Shown here in pieces: positions 31,506-43,076 of a DNA stretch of 64,000 nucleotides. Within the stretch, counting starts at the first letter, position 1, and each line of letters opens with the position of its first letter. Both the position numbers and the translations under genes were made by a program. Below the pieces are notes generated by a model, which was not told the origin of the DNA, did no database searches, and saw only the letters and a list, made by a program, of their open reading frames with translations. The DNA comes from Hemicordylus capensis (Eukaryota; Chordata; Lepidosauria; Squamata; Cordylidae), in contig NC_069670.1 of assembly GCF_027244095.1 (NCBI RefSeq), positions 20,883,820 through 20,947,819 on the forward strand, read 5' to 3'.

Positions 31506-31849
31506 AAACAATAATTAAAGTGACTCGCCTTTCAAAGCCTTTTGTGATAAGTTGTGATGTATTTTAAATACTAGTAGACATACATAGAAGAATGATTAAT
31601 AACACATCTGGCAAATTATTGTTCATTGAGTGACCAGAATCAAGTCTATACCAGCAGGGCTCTCAATTTTAGATATCTTTTACATAAGCAACTGACCTGG
31701 CTTCAAGTATTCTGTCACACACACCTTTAACCTCCTCGAGATTGACTGGAATGATAAGCAATCAAATAACAGGAGGAGGTTTATCTCCTTTTTATTTTAT
31801 TTTATTTTATTTATTTTCTGAAGAATTGGAAGGTACTTGTTACAACCAG

Positions 31850-31919
31850 CTGAATTTGCAGCAAAGAAAAAATCAAGATCGGAACCAGAAGAGTTACAGA
31901 CTGCAAGGGAAAGTTCTAT
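31850..31919 (+). other. counterpart of the tail exon at 5420
   Basis: Follows TTACAACCAG and aligns with 5420-5489, but the reading frame is changed by small indels, so coding status is doubtful. Confidence 0.3.
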
Positions 31920-32249
31920 AGATTTGAAGGACCTGTGTCAAACATTATATCTCAGAAAACTGTAGTATTTACCTGAATCCAAGACTAGGTTTTTCCCCAA
32001 GTTCTTTGATAATAGAAATTGGGGTGTTTGTTTTTCTTGAACTGAGTGTGCTGTTCCTTTTGGGTAAATACAGGTATTGCTTGTATTTAACCTCTATTTT
32101 TAAAAGGGGGTCGACTTAAATTTGGTCAACCTAAAGTCAGGGTTGTCTTCTTTTGGGGTAAATACAGTAAATAGTCAATCAGTAGGCGGTTGCTGGGATC
32201 AAAAGCAGGGTGCTTCAGACATAGGGCTAGTTCTCCAGCATCACCACCA

Positions 32250-32253
<4 letters not shown>

Positions 32254-32292
<39 letters not shown>
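32254..32292 (+). repeat. (CA)n microsatellite
   Basis: Uninterrupted CA repeats; the copy A counterpart near 5588 is shorter and impure. Confidence 0.9.
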
Positions 32293-32293
<1 letters not shown>

Positions 32294-32429
32294 CATAGCA
32301 GATTCATCTTGGTCACTAGAACATGGTGGGAAATGATAACATGGATGCCATTAATACAGAAAAGGCTGTGTTTAATACAAACGTCGACATTTAACCTGCT
32401 TAAAAAGACAATAAACTCTGGATGTTGCT

Positions 32430-32539
32430 TTTCTTGTGTCATTCCTTCCTTTAAAAGCAACATGAACTTCAGCTCACAGACTATATCCATCCCTTTGGTC
32501 ACCGTTTCAGTTCTTGCAACGGAGTTCTGCACAATCGGT
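32430..32539 (-). CDS. possible tail exon, opposite-strand receptor (copy B)
   Basis: Acceptor TTCTGTTCCAG on the minus strand. Joined in phase 1 to the transmembrane exon at 33053-33154 it gives DRLCRTPLQELKR and a stop, a short tail without tyrosine. In phase 0 it reads TDCAELRCKN and stops. Boundaries are approximate. Confidence 0.35.
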
Positions 32540-33052
32540 CTGGAACAGAAGATGGAAAGAAAGAACAATTCTCTTCCACTTTGCAAGAGATACAGTGCTT
32601 GGTGGCTTGGATCCCACTGTCCCTCAGCACAGGCCACCAGGCAAGCGTCTATTTACAAGGCTGTTAATACTGAATCGTCCAGAGATTTATTCATCCAGAT
32701 GCTCCACAGCCTCATACCCACTGCATCCTCTTTCTCACATAAAGCATCTGCTCCTTTGGCCCATCTTGCAACACCAGACACTTCATGTTATCCAAGCTCT
32801 GGATTGTCACAGGATTTTGATTCATTTCTTCCAAGCCCTTTGTCCAAAAGATGTACTGCATGCATATCTATTGAAATGTGTGTAGGAAAAATAAATGCAA
32901 ATTACCTGTGGGGCCTCTGCCATAGGTATCCGGGTGTCTGTCTTTTCTCCATTCCCTGTAGAGAGAAAGGGGTTAAAAAGGGGTAGGAAGCCACATTACC
33001 CTTGAATAGGGGCTGGGATATCACACAGTCCCTTTCAAGATAAATGCATTAC

Positions 33053-33154
33053 CTTTGGCAAGATGCTTTCTGAAGATGAAGACCGTGGCTGTGATGATCA
33101 ATAGGAGGATGAGAATAGAGGGTAGCCCAATATACAAAATGGGGGTGCAGTTTC
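33053..33154 (-). CDS. transmembrane exon, opposite-strand receptor (copy B)
   Basis: Minus-strand exon between TTTGTACAG and GCCAAAG/GTAATG, phase 1 at both ends. Reads NCTPILYIGLPSILILLLII then TATVFIFRKHLAK. This is a clean single-pass helix with a basic stop-transfer end. The exon is tail-to-tail with the plus-strand receptor, and the same pairing exists in copy A. The ectodomain exons are not recognised; they would lie to the right. Confidence 0.55.
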
Positions 33155-33494
33155 CTGTACAAAGAGGAGGAGGAGGGAGGGAGGAAGACCTGGCGGCTGA
33201 TAGCTAAAGCAGCCTGAAGGCCAACTGAGGGCAGAGGAATAAGTGACCCAAGGCCGCCCTATGGCTATACTGGACTACTAATGTTCCTTTAGCTGCCCGT
33301 GGCTCAAAGCCCCAGACTGGGTTACTTCCTGTCCTGGGGAAGGCTGGGAGATTCCAGGGAGGATATGGACGGGGCCTTCTCCTCTCCTGCATCATTCTCC
33401 CATTTCTATCCGCCAAACCCCCTTCAGACTATTGTTCAGACTCTGAATCCAAGGAAAAAGTGACCCAAGGCCTTCCCATGTGTATACTTGACTA

Positions 33495-33845
33495 CTAAAT
33501 TTAGGACTGACAGAAGAAGTATTTTTTCCACACAGAATCTAGGGAATTCTTTGCCATGGGATGTGTGGAGGGCCACCAGCTTGAGTGGCTTTCAAAGGGG
33601 CTTAGACAAATTCATGGAGGACAGGTCTATCAGTGGCTACTAGTCTGGTGGCTGTGGGCCACCTCCAGCCTCAGAGGCAAGATGCCTCTCAATACCAGTT
33701 GCAGGGGAGCAATGACAGCAGGAGAGAGGGCATGCCTTCCCCTCTTGCCTGTGGGCTTCCCAGTGGCATCTGGTGGGCCACTGTGTGAAACAGGATGCTT
33801 GATTAGATGGGCGTTCTTGGGCCTGATCCAGCAGGGTTGATGTTC
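33495..33845 (+). repeat. CR1 3' end
   Basis: GGGCCACCTCCAGCCTCAGA, GGTGGGCCACTGTGTGAAAC and GGGCCTGATCCAGCAGGG, matching the CR1 end at 56500-56715. Confidence 0.7.
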
Positions 33846-33849
33846 TGGA

Positions 33850-33960
33850 GAGGAGAGCTGGTCTTGTGGCAGCAAGCATGACTTGTCCCCTTAGCTAAGC
33901 AGGGTCTGCCCTGGTTGCATATGAATGGGAGACTTGATGTGTGAGCACTGGAAGATATTG
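33850..33960 (+). repeat. 5S-headed SINE, head only
   Basis: GAGAGCTGGTCTTGTGGCAG, TTAGCTAAGCAGGGTCTGCC and GAATGGGAGACTTGATG. Confidence 0.7.
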
Positions 33961-34411
33961 AGGATCTCTTGCTCTGGGCAAAGGAGCCCGATGGGAAGAA
34001 GAAGGTCGTCTGATGGATGAGTGGCAGGAGGAGGACAGGCCACCGGCCTCCTAGGCACCTGATGGAGCCCACAGCCTTATCTGGGGGACCTCTGCCAGCC
34101 ACCTAGGGAGGGAGGAGGGCCATGGCCTTCAGGTCCTAGCTACACTTCCTTGTCCTAGGAGGAAACCTTTGCTTTGGAGTGGATGCCAGTCAGAGCTTGG
34201 CCTAGGGAGGCAAAGCCTCAGTATGGCAGCTGCATTATGTGGGCATCGTGGCAGAGAGAGCTTCGATACAGCCCCCCCCCCATTTGTTTCTGTCACTGGC
34301 CCACCCAAAGAACATGCTCGCTTGGCAAGCAGAAAACGGAGGCCATGGCCATCAGGGCCCCGAGGCTTCCTCCGTCTCCTGATCCCTGCTTCCTTCCCTC
34401 TCTTGCAGGTG

Positions 34412-34602
34412 TTCCTGAGAACCCTAGCCCTGTTCCCCCTCCTCCTTCCGCCACCCACCGACCCCACTACCTCCCTCCCTACCCAAGCTCCCCCCTATGC
34501 TCCCACCTCCCCATCCCAGTCTCCCCCCCTTCTTCTAACGGAGGAAACATCAACTCCAGCCTGCTCCCATCCCATCCCTGACCTCTCCACCATAGTAGTA
34601 CA
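34412..34602 (+). other. proline-rich open sequence upstream of gene 2 exons
   Basis: After acceptor CTCTCTTGCAG one frame reads GVPENPSPVPPPPSATHRPH and stays open to 34580. It does not join the next exon in frame without a further splice, so it may be a 5' exon or a retained intron. Confidence 0.25.
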
Positions 34603-34698
34603 GCCCCAGGAGACCCCCTCGCTCCACCACATCTGAGGAGGAGGCTATGGTGGCGATGGACCTCTTGAGTGACCTCCAGGTCCAGCACACGGAGAAGC
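34603..34698 (+). CDS. gene 2, exon a (unrecognised product)
   Basis: The frame PRSTTSEEEAMVAMDLLSDL then QVQHTEK closes at AGAAGC/GTAAGT in phase 1. The start is a guess at an acceptor GTAGTACAG; an upstream in-frame stop shows the exon cannot begin much earlier. Confidence 0.35.
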
Positions 34699-34873
34699 GT
34701 AAGTACTGCCCCCCTTGGCCCCTCCCCACACACCCGGACCCCCGCAAGGGGCATCCTGGGGAGATTTCAAGGCCAGCCCATGGAACGGACCCATCCCTGG
34801 TCTTGCCCTCTCCACGGCCCCCAGTCTGGTGAGGCCATGCCAGAGGGGGTCCCGTTTGCTCTCTCCCTCCCAG

Positions 34874-34987
34874 AAAATCCAGCAGAGATTTTTATGGCCT
34901 CCTTGGGAACCCTGCACTGGCAGATAATTGACGTCAAGAGGAGGATCGAAGCGGCTGAAGATCGTCTGTGGAGGGAAGGAGAAGCAG
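34874..34987 (+). CDS. gene 2, exon b, coiled-coil-like
   Basis: Acceptor CTCCCTCCCAG, donor GAAGCAG/GTAGCT, phase 1 to 1. Reads QNPAEIFMASLGTLHWQIID then VKRRIEAAEDRLWREGEA, a likely amphipathic helix. I do not recognise the family. Confidence 0.45.
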
Positions 34988-35515
34988 GTAGCTCCACCAC
35001 ACGCCCCTGGAGTGGCTGCTGGGCCCCCGATGGCTCCCTTGCTCCCCTTTCCCTCCCTCCGAGGAGTCCAACATTTGTTCCCTGTCCAGTCTTGGGGAGG
35101 GGAGGCCTGCGGGGTCATTGCTGCTGCTTCCTGAGGCTGTGCCTGCATCTTCTTCCTTCCGGGTGGCCACACTCCGCTGGGGGCAGCTAAGCACCTTCTA
35201 ATGGGGGGCAGAGAGGGCAGGGGCTGTGGGTGCCCTGAGATGTCCTCCAACCTCCTCTTTGCTCTCTTCTCTTGCAGACAGGGGTGTAAGGGGAGGCGTC
35301 TGCCTGGGGCCCCCCCATGCCTAGAGGGGCCCCCCAGAGGCAAGTCACATGACTATATATTGTGAAGTGTGTGTGTGTGTGTGTGTGTTTCAGCAAGGGG
35401 TCCATTTTAAAATGTTGTCTCTGGGCCCACTCCAGCCTTGTTACGCCCCTGCTTGCAGATCATCTCCCACAAGGCTCTGATGGTGATGGTGACACTGATT
35501 CTCCTCTTGCTGCAG

Positions 35516-35740
35516 TTTCTCCTCCTCCTGCTGCTGATGCCTGCTCCTCTTCATCCCCACAGCCCCTGCCTGGGCCCGTCTCCCTGCCCTCCCTCTCCCC
35601 CGCCAGCTCCCCCACTTCCCTCCACCTGCATCCCCTCCTCACCCCTCTTCCTTCCCCTCCTCTTCTGGATCTGGATCTCCACAACATTCATGAAGTCCTG
35701 CAGACAATGACGGAGATCCAGATTCACGAGCTGCAGGAGA
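35516..35740 (+). CDS. gene 2, exon c, proline/serine-rich with helical end
   Basis: Acceptor CTTGCTGCAG, donor CAGGAGA/GTAAGT, phase 1 to 1. Begins SPPPAADACSSSSPQPLPGP, stays rich in proline, leucine and serine, and ends LDLHNIHEVLQTMTEIQIHE then LQE, which looks helical. The alternation of disordered and short helical segments matches exons a and b. Downstream exons were not found before the satellite array. Confidence 0.45.
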
Positions 35741-35884
35741 GTAAGTCTCCGAAGTGCCCCAGCTGACGCCCTCTTCCCCTTCCATCCTTCGGGTTGGAAC
35801 TTAAAGTCCAAAAAAGGGGGGCAGGAAGGGGGCAGAAGTGTGTGCAGCAGATAAGTGGGGGGAGGAAAAGGCATTAGGTCCGTT

Positions 35885-36058
35885 CACCAGCCTTAGGACC
35901 AGAGAGACTTGGTTCGAAACCCCATTCAGCCACTAACCTACTGTGCAGGAGGAAAATTGAATAAAAATGTATAAGAGGAGAAGAAGAAGAAGAAGAAGAA
36001 GAAGAAGAAGAAGAAGAAGAAGAAGAAGAAGAAGAAGAAGAAGAAGAAGAAGAAGAAA
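35885..36058 (+). repeat. tRNA SINE fragment with (GAA)n tail
   Basis: GGTTCGAAACCCCATTCAGCC is a B-box region as in the Sauria-type SINE at 38557. A pure GAA array follows from about 35972. Confidence 0.65.
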
Positions 36059-37012
36059 TGCAGACCCCTCAGAGAAGCCTGCCCGGTTAGGGCAAACTGA
36101 CAGGGGCAGTGTAAAGTGACAGCCTAGTGCGTCAGAAATGCAGACCCCTCAGAGAAGCCTGCCCTGTTGGCGCAAACTGACAGGGGCAGTGTAAAGTGAC
36201 AGCCTAGTGCGTCAGAAATGCAGACCCCTCAGAGAAGCCTGCCCGGTTGGCGCAAACTGAGAGGGGCAGTGTAAAGTGACAGCCTAGTGCGTCAGAAATG
36301 CAGACCCCTCAGAGAAGCCTGCCCGGTTAGGGCAAACTGAGAGGGGCAGTGTAAAGTGACAGCCTAGTGCGTCAGAAATGCAGACCCCTCAGAGAAGCCT
36401 GCCCGGTTGGGGCAAACTGACGGGGCAGTGTAAAGTGACAGCCTAGTGCGTCAGAAATGCAGACCCCTCAGAGAAGCCTGCCCGGTTGGGGCAAACTGAC
36501 GGGGCAGTGTAAAGTGACAGCCTAGTGCGTCAGAAATGCAGACCCCTCAGAGAAGCCTGCCCGGTTAGGGCAAACTGAGAGGGGCAGTGTAAAGTGACAG
36601 CCTAGTGCGTCAGAAATGCAGACCCCTCAGAGAAGCCTGCCCGGTTGGGGCAAACTGACGGGGCAGTGTAAAGTGACAGCCTAGTGCGTCAGAAATGCAG
36701 ACCCCTCAGAGAAGCCTGCCCGGTTGGGGCAAACTGACAGGGGCAGTGTAAAGTGACAGCCTAGTGCGTCAGAAATGCAGACCCCTCAGAGAAGCCTGCC
36801 CGGTTGGGGCAAACTGACAGGGGCAGTGTAAAGTGACAGCCTAGTGCGTCAGAAATGCAGACCCCTCAGAGAAGCCTGCCCGGTTGGGGCAAACTGACAG
36901 GGGCAGTGTAAAGTGACAGCCTAGTGCGTCAGAAATGCCGACCCCTCAGAGAAGCCTGCCCGGTTGGGGCAAACTGACAGGGGCAGGGAAAAGTGACAGC
37001 CTAGTGTGTCAG
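36057..37012. repeat. 80-bp minisatellite, 12 units
   Basis: Each unit opens AAATGCAGACCCCTCAGAG and ends GACAGCCTAGTGCGTCAG. Units are 79-80 bp and differ at a few positions only (GTTAGGG versus GTTGGGG, GACAGGGG versus GACGGGG). Unit lengths of 79-80 bp rule out a coding repeat. Confidence 0.95.
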
Positions 37013-37620
37013 AAATGCAGACCCATCAGAAAAGCCCACCTGGTTGAAATCTGTGGGGTAGTTGGAACTACACATTCAATAGCTAAACCTGTGTCCAAAA
37101 AATCTGTTGGGGTCAGGGCAATCCGTTGCAATCTGTGGTGTTGGTGGACTATGAGAGCGTGCTGGACACTGACAGTCCTTCAGAAAAGAACAACCCTTGG
37201 AGATGTACAAGGACGGGAGGAGTGCAATCTGACAGGGACAACGATAACTGACAGCCTAGTGCATCAGAAAGGTGAACCCATTAGAATAGCCTGCCCGGTT
37301 GGTGCAATCTGACAGGAAAAGGGAAGACTGACAGCCTACTGCATCAGAGATGCAGACCCATCAGAAAAGCCTGCCTGGTTGAGATCTGTGTGGTAGTTGC
37401 AACTACACCTCTAATAGCTGAACCTGTGTCCAAAAAAGCAGTTGGGGGCAGTGCAATCTGTTGCAATCTGTGGGGTTGGTGGAACACAGAAAATAGCACC
37501 CATTGGAGACGTTAAGGGATGGGGGGGGAGTGGGACACACTGGTCTCAGCCTCGGAGTGGAAGCGTGATCCCTGGAAACTGATTGGGGCATTAGCAAAGC
37601 TGCACAACCGGTTAACTTTG
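37013..37620. repeat. diverged flank of the minisatellite, longer period
   Basis: GCAGACCCATCAGAAAAGCC, AACTACAC and CTGTGTCCAAAAAA recur about 320 bp apart (37016 and 37340), so the 80-bp unit probably arose from one part of a longer repeat. Confidence 0.65.
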
Positions 37621-38216
37621 CCCATGTTCCTGAAGCACGAAAGGTTCTCAGATAATGTCCAGATTACTAAATGTGACCAGTGTTAATAACAAAACCTCCA
37701 ATAGCTGAAAATGTGTCCAATAGGTTCTGCTTGGGACAAGTCTATTTACTAATGCTGATGTTAACTAATCGCAACACTGTGGAGCACACGACTCTCTTTA
37801 CTAGTTCTGAAGTTCTGAACAAGCGTAAGAGCTCCTGACAGGTTTCAGAGAGAGTGAGCATTCTTGCCAGCACTCCAGATGTAGGAGTTTCCGTTAGATT
37901 GACCTTCAGGGTCAGGGCACTGGCTTCAACTGGAGAGACTGAGCATGCTCTCTTCTTGCCAGATCTCCAGGAATTTCACAGAAATTCACATCCGCCCTTA
38001 GGATGCACTATTGGAGCCATTCTTTTTTAATGTTTTAGAATAATTTATTACAAAATTACATATACAACCACATCCAATGTTTTCTGCAGAACCTGGGTTT
38101 CCTTTCTTTGCTATTTTAAGCAGGATTGAAAATCTGGGAGGGGTTTCGGACAGAAACAAAAATGGAGCTTCGTTTGACCATACTGAGCATGCTCCAATGC
38201 TTATGAGCATGCTCAG
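37621..38216. other. no gene recognised
   Basis: Unique-looking sequence with TGAGCATGCTC motifs near 38186-38215 but no supported gene. Confidence 0.4.
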
Positions 38217-38339
38217 ATGCACCGGGCAGGGCTCATCGAGGGGCAGGGTAAATTGCTGCTACACCAGCTGCCTGAAGTCCGCGGAGTGCTGCTTAAAGAG
38301 CGGCCAGGAAGCGAGGAGCTGCTGCTGGACAAAGAGCAA
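38217..38339 (+). CDS. possible coding exon (unrecognised)
   Basis: Frame MHRAGLIEGQGKLLLHQLPE then VRGVLLKERPGSEELLLDKE closes at GCAAG/GTAAGG. The leucine/glutamate spacing suggests helices. No partner exon was identified. Confidence 0.3.
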
Positions 38340-38556
38340 GGTAAGGGAGGAAAAGCAGCAGCAGCACCACCACCACCCAGGGGAAGGGGTGGAGGTGGTG
38401 GTCTCTCCCTCCCTCCCTCTCCCAGCCACCCAGCAGTCTTTTCTGCTGTCAGAAATGTCCCGGCATGGCTCTGAGGTGTGCAGCCAGCAGCATCCACCTG
38501 TCCAGGGCATGGAGGTGGGTGGGGAGAGAGAGAGGCCAGGAGGGTTTGCAAGAAGA

Positions 38557-38775
38557 GAGCCAGCATGGTGTAGTGGTTAGAGTGCTGGACTAGGACCGGG
38601 GAGACCCGAGTTCCAATCCCCATTCAGCCATGATGCTTGCTGGGTGACTCTGGGCCAGTCACTTCTCTCTCAGCCTAACCTACCTCACAGGGTTGTTGTG
38701 AAAGAGAAACTCAAGTATGTAGTACACCGCTCTGGGCTCCCTGGAGGATATAAAATGTACAATAATAAATCATTA
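38557..38775 (+). repeat. Sauria-type tRNA SINE, full length
   Basis: GCCAGCATGGTGTAGTGGTT (A box), GAGTTCCAATCCCCATTCAG (B box), CTGGGCCAGTCACTTCTCTC and CCTACCTCACAGGGTTGTTG, ending AATAATAAATCATTAT. Confidence 0.85.
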
Positions 38776-39845
38776 TAACTCTTTGCTCCAACCCCAGATT
38801 GGCCCCAAAGCTCTCAGCAACTAGTGAGTGTTGAGCTGGGGAAGGGGAAAGCTTCTCCTTGCCATTCCTATTGAACTAATGATTCTTTCTGTCCTTTCTA
38901 CTCCTGTTTGCAAGGAGACCAAAGAGCCACTTCAGATGATACTTTTCAAGGTGTGTTGAGTATATCGGTAGGGTTTCCCCCCAATTCCCACTTCAGATGA
39001 AGAGCCCAATACGGGTTGAGTATCTTCTTCCAACCACTTCTTTCGAATCCTACTGGACCTGGCTTGCTCTCCCAGATGCAGGCCTATCCCTCTCCTCTGT
39101 CTCTATGGTTCCCAGGCTTGCTTTGTTGTATCTCCTGCTTCAAACAGGAGATCTATGCTCCTTCCCATAGATATAAGTCCCTAAAACAATAGAGTCAGGC
39201 ACATTGATCAGCTGTGGAGATGCCATTCTTTTCCAAGGCAGAACTGAGAACTTTGGCTCTGTCTTCTATGGAGACTTTATCTGTCTGATAGCTTGAAGTA
39301 CACACATTAAATGGGCATATTTGGAGATCTCAGGCTGCACCCCAGGGGTGTGTGATAAATATATCCTTGCATTTTGAAAGCATTCCTCCACAATCCAATT
39401 TTTTTTCTCTCTCTGTGACTCTAGCCTTTCTTTCCTCGGAGCTTTCTTGCTCCTTCATGCTTTTCAAAAGGAGAGTTTCCCTGCATTTTCTGGGGAAAGG
39501 ATGCTATTTTGTGGGGTTCTAAAAAAATTTTTGTACTCTGCATGAGTTATGGAACCTACCTGCAAAAACAAAACCAATATTTCAGTCTTTTGAGGGTTGG
39601 TCTGGGAGTTCATGTCAGAGAGTGAGTGAGTGAGTCCCAAGCCGCTTGAGATAGAGAAATAATAGTGAGCTGGGGAAAAGGCCTTTGATAGGCAAGGATC
39701 CTCACAGTTTCCAAGCCCACAACCCCAGATTTCTGCTTGGAATGAAAAGATAGTTTTGAAGCTGTAAGTGGGGTCCTGGAAGGTGGGGAAGAGGAGGCCA
39801 GGGTGACCCCTGTGCCTGAAGGGACCTTCCTGGTTGTCTGGCTTC
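38776..39845. other. no gene recognised
   Basis: A 144-codon minus-strand frame at 39464-39898 has no family features and overlaps repeat sequence at its right end. Confidence 0.4.
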
Positions 39846-39854
39846 CCCCACCCC

Positions 39855-40118
39855 ATCATTGTATTTGAATGGAAGACTACAGGTGTGAGCCCTGCCAAAT
39901 ATTCCCCTTAGGGGTTGGGGCCCTTGCTCAGTAGAAGAGCACCTGCATGCTTGCATACAGAAAGAAGCCTCCGAGATCCCTGTCTGGCATCTTCGAGAGA
40001 GGGCTGAGAGAGAGTCCTGCCTGCAGCCTTGGAGAAGCCCCTGCCAGACTGTGAAGACAAGACTGAGTTAGAGAGACCAATGTTCTGACTCAGTTGAAGG
40101 CAGCTTCCTATGTGCCTA
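39855..40118 (+). repeat. 5S/tRNA composite SINE, 5S head truncated
   Basis: TTTGAATGGAAGACTACAGG, GCACCTGCATGCTTGCATAC, GGGCTGAGAGAGAGTCCTGC and GTTCTGACTCAGTTGAAGGC, ending CTTCCTATGTGCCT. Confidence 0.7.
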
Positions 40119-40154
40119 AGGAGCACAGGCTGGCATAATGCTTTTTCTCCCGCC

Positions 40155-40300
40155 ATTTTACTTCTTACAAGAGTCCTGTGAGGTAGGTTAGGAGGAGACA
40201 AAGTGATGGGCCCAAGGGCATCCACTGAGCGTCATGACTGAGTGGGAAAGGATTTGAACTTGGGTCTCTCCCATCCCAGTCATCCCACTTCTCACTCTCC
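40155..40300 (-). repeat. MIR/CORE-SINE-like fragment
   Basis: GATGGGCCCAAGGGCATCCA and AGGATTTGAACTTGGGTCTC resemble the MIR/CORE tRNA-end layout. Confidence 0.5.
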
Positions 40301-40984
40301 TTCTTTATCTATTAATTGATCTTTTTACTCTGAATCAATCCCCTTGATCAGTTCATGGGGGAACACACACACCTTTGCCCTGGAGGAAATGAGGTCTCTG
40401 TTGGTTGCTTTTCAGCTGTTATCTAGAAAAAAGACTAAGCTTGGAAGAATGTTGAATGAAACCCCCACCAAAACTTAGGAAATAAAGGGGGCTGCTTCCA
40501 TCTTTAGTGTGCAAAAGGGGCTAGTAATAATAATCATAAATAGGAATAATAATAGCCATACCTCAGTGTTTTCTGGTGTGGGAGAGGGAGGAATGGAGAG
40601 AAGAAAGAAGGAGCCATGGTGTCTGGTCATACTAATGGACCCTGCGGCTTCCCAAGTAAAATGGAAATCATTCTCCATCACCAACAGGAGCTTGGAAGTA
40701 GGTCCAGTAGGAATCCCTTGAACAGCTGTAGATTAAGCTGATCAATGGCTCTTGGGCCTTTAATAACTATTTCTGTCCCATTTTTCTTGGGGCGAGGACA
40801 GACAGAAGCAGGCTATGTAGTGCCTTACAAAGAAAAATCTCCCCAAGCAGTTCACACAGAAAAAGTACAGAAGAAGCTTGATAGATTCAGTTCCAAGGGG
40901 ACATTGGAAAAAGCTCCCCCTGCTAACAGCTGCAGGCCAGGCCACTTGGAAATGCAAGTTCTGACTTTCTTAGATCGTGGTGGC

Positions 40985-41240
40985 TTTGAATAAGATCCAT
41001 CCTACCCTCCAGCCTGCCTCGCCCTTCAGCTCTCTTTTCAACACTCCCCTCATTTTTGAGCCTTTTTCTCTTCTGAAGCCCAAAGTGGCCATATTGCACT
41101 TCCTAGGCAAGTCTCCGCTCGCATATAGGATGACCTGGATAGCTCTCTGGTCCCTGTTCCCCATCTGCTCCATGACCCTGACATCTCCTAACAGGTGCTG
41201 AGCGCCACTCAGGATTAGGTCCAGGGTCGTCATCTCCCTA
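40985..41240 (-). mobile_element. CR1 endonuclease fragment, left of the inserted block
   Basis: Minus-strand reading LDLILSGAQHLLGDVRVMEQ and QVILYASGDLPRKCNMATLG. It continues on the far side of the inserted block at 46606-46800. Confidence 0.65.
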
Positions 41241-41574
41241 TTGGTTGCCCTCTTCTTCACCTATTCCATTTCTACAATCTCCTTTTTTAGATGTGACCAG
41301 AATTATACGCAGTACTCCAGTTGTGGCCACACCATAGTTTTGTATTAGGGCATTATAATATTAGCAGTTTTATTTTCACTCCCCTTTCTAATGATCCCTA
41401 GCATGGAATTGGCCTTTTTCAAACCCTCCGCACACTGAGTCGACACTTTCAACGAGTTGTCCACCACGACCCCAAGATCCCTCTCCTGGTCAGTCACAGA
41501 CAGCTCAGATCCCATCAGCATATACTTGAAGTTTCCCCTTGACATTTTGGTACCCTTTACATCTTGGGATTTTG

Positions 41575-41930
41575 CCACCTTGGGGAGATAGAGGTGCTAA
41601 CTACTTAACAACGCTGCATTTTTCTAAATTTCGGGTTTCATTTGCAATGTGTTGCCCTCTGCTCTTTTGCAACGGATGTTTGGTAAAGATCATCCTGTTG
41701 CCGTTTTCTGCCCTTGTGGCTTTGGCCTCCTGGAAACTGTCACCCATGTATTGCTATATTGCTCTTCATATCGGGATGCTAGAGAAGAACTTATTTCCCC
41801 TCTGTTACTCACATTTCCCGGAAGGTGTGAGCTCTTTTATACATAATACTGCCTCGCGGATTCAAGCACCGGGATTACAACAATCATGGCTCACCTCGCT
41901 GTTTACCCCTATTCTAGATAATTTATGAAT
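41575..41930 (+). mobile_element. LINE tail (R4/Vingi-like) inside CR1, duplicate arm
   Basis: FCPCGFGLLETVTHVLLYCS then SYRDAREELISPLLLTFPG, the same cysteine/histidine tail as near 7790. Equivalent to 55497-55855 in the other arm. Confidence 0.7.
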
Positions 41931-43068
41931 AAATTAAAAAGCACCAGTCCCTGTACACCAGTCCCTGGGAGACCCCAATTCTTACTTCCATCCATTGTGA
42001 AAACTCTCCATTTATACCTACCCTCTTTTTTCTGTCTTTCATCCAGTTCGCAATCCACACATGTACTTGTCCCCTTATCCCATGACTGCTAAGTTTCCTC
42101 AGGAGTCTTTGATGAGGAACTTTGTCGAAAGCTTTTTGCAAGTCCAGGTAGACTATGTCAACTGGATCACCTTGATCCACACACTTGTTGACACTCTCAA
42201 AGAACTCCAAAAGCTTCATGAGGAAAGATTTCCCTTTGCAGAAGCCGTGCTGGTTCTCCCCCAGCAGGGCCTCTTCTTCTATGTGCTTTGCAATTTTATT
42301 CTTGAGGATGCTTTCCATCAATTTGCCTAGAACAGATGTTAAGCTAATCGGCCTGTAATTTCCTGGATTACCCCTTTTTGAAAATAGGTGTTGCATTTGC
42401 TACTTTCTAGTCCTCTGGTATAGAGCCTGATTGTAGGGATAAGTTATACATTTTTGCAAGGAGGTTGGCAATTTCACATTTGAGTTCTTTAAGGACTCTT
42501 GGATAGATGCCATCCAGCCCTGGCGATTTGCTAGTTTTCAGTTTTTCCAGACAGTTTACAACATCATCTCTTGTCACTTCTATCTGACTCAGTTCTTTAG
42601 CCTCCATCCCCGAAAAGCCTGGTTCAGAAAGAGGTATATGCTCAGTATCCTCTGCCATGAAGACGGAGGCAAAGAACTCATTTAGCTTCTCTGCAACCTC
42701 CATATCCTCCTTAGTAATCCCTTTCACTCCGTCATTGTCTAATGGTCCAACCACCTCCCTGGCAGGTTTCCTGTTTCTGATGCATTTAAAGACGTTTTTG
42801 TTATTCCCCTTGACTTTTTTTAGCTAAATGTTCCTCAAACTCTCTTTTTGCCTCCCTTATTGTCACCTTGCATTTCTTTGGTCAGAGTTTGTGTTCCTTT
42901 CTGTTCTCTTCATTTGGACAGGCCTTCCAATTTCGGAAGGAAGTCTTCTTCCCTTTTATGGCTTCCTTGTGAGCTGGAGAGTTTGAACTTCTAGCCTGTG
43001 CTCTGGATGGCTAAATTGCACTTGATCTGTGTTTGGTACACAGGAGATCCAGATTGTGTATTCAGAAT
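41931..43068 (-). mobile_element. CR1 polymerase region, duplicate arm
   Basis: Minus frames give GNYRPISLTSVLGKLMESIL, VDIVYLDLQKAFDKVPHQRL and EVTRDDVVNCLEKLKTSKSP. Stops and shifts separate them. Confidence 0.8.
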
Positions 43069-43076
43069 CCATTAAT

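Noticed and set aside
34169-34636. 155-codon frame over the proline-rich stretch
   Set aside because: Composition-driven; crosses a good acceptor at 34411 and is not in frame with the following exon.
36057-37012. Regular repeats resembling a CRISPR array
   Set aside because: Units are contiguous 80-bp copies without unique spacers, in vertebrate DNA; it is a minisatellite.
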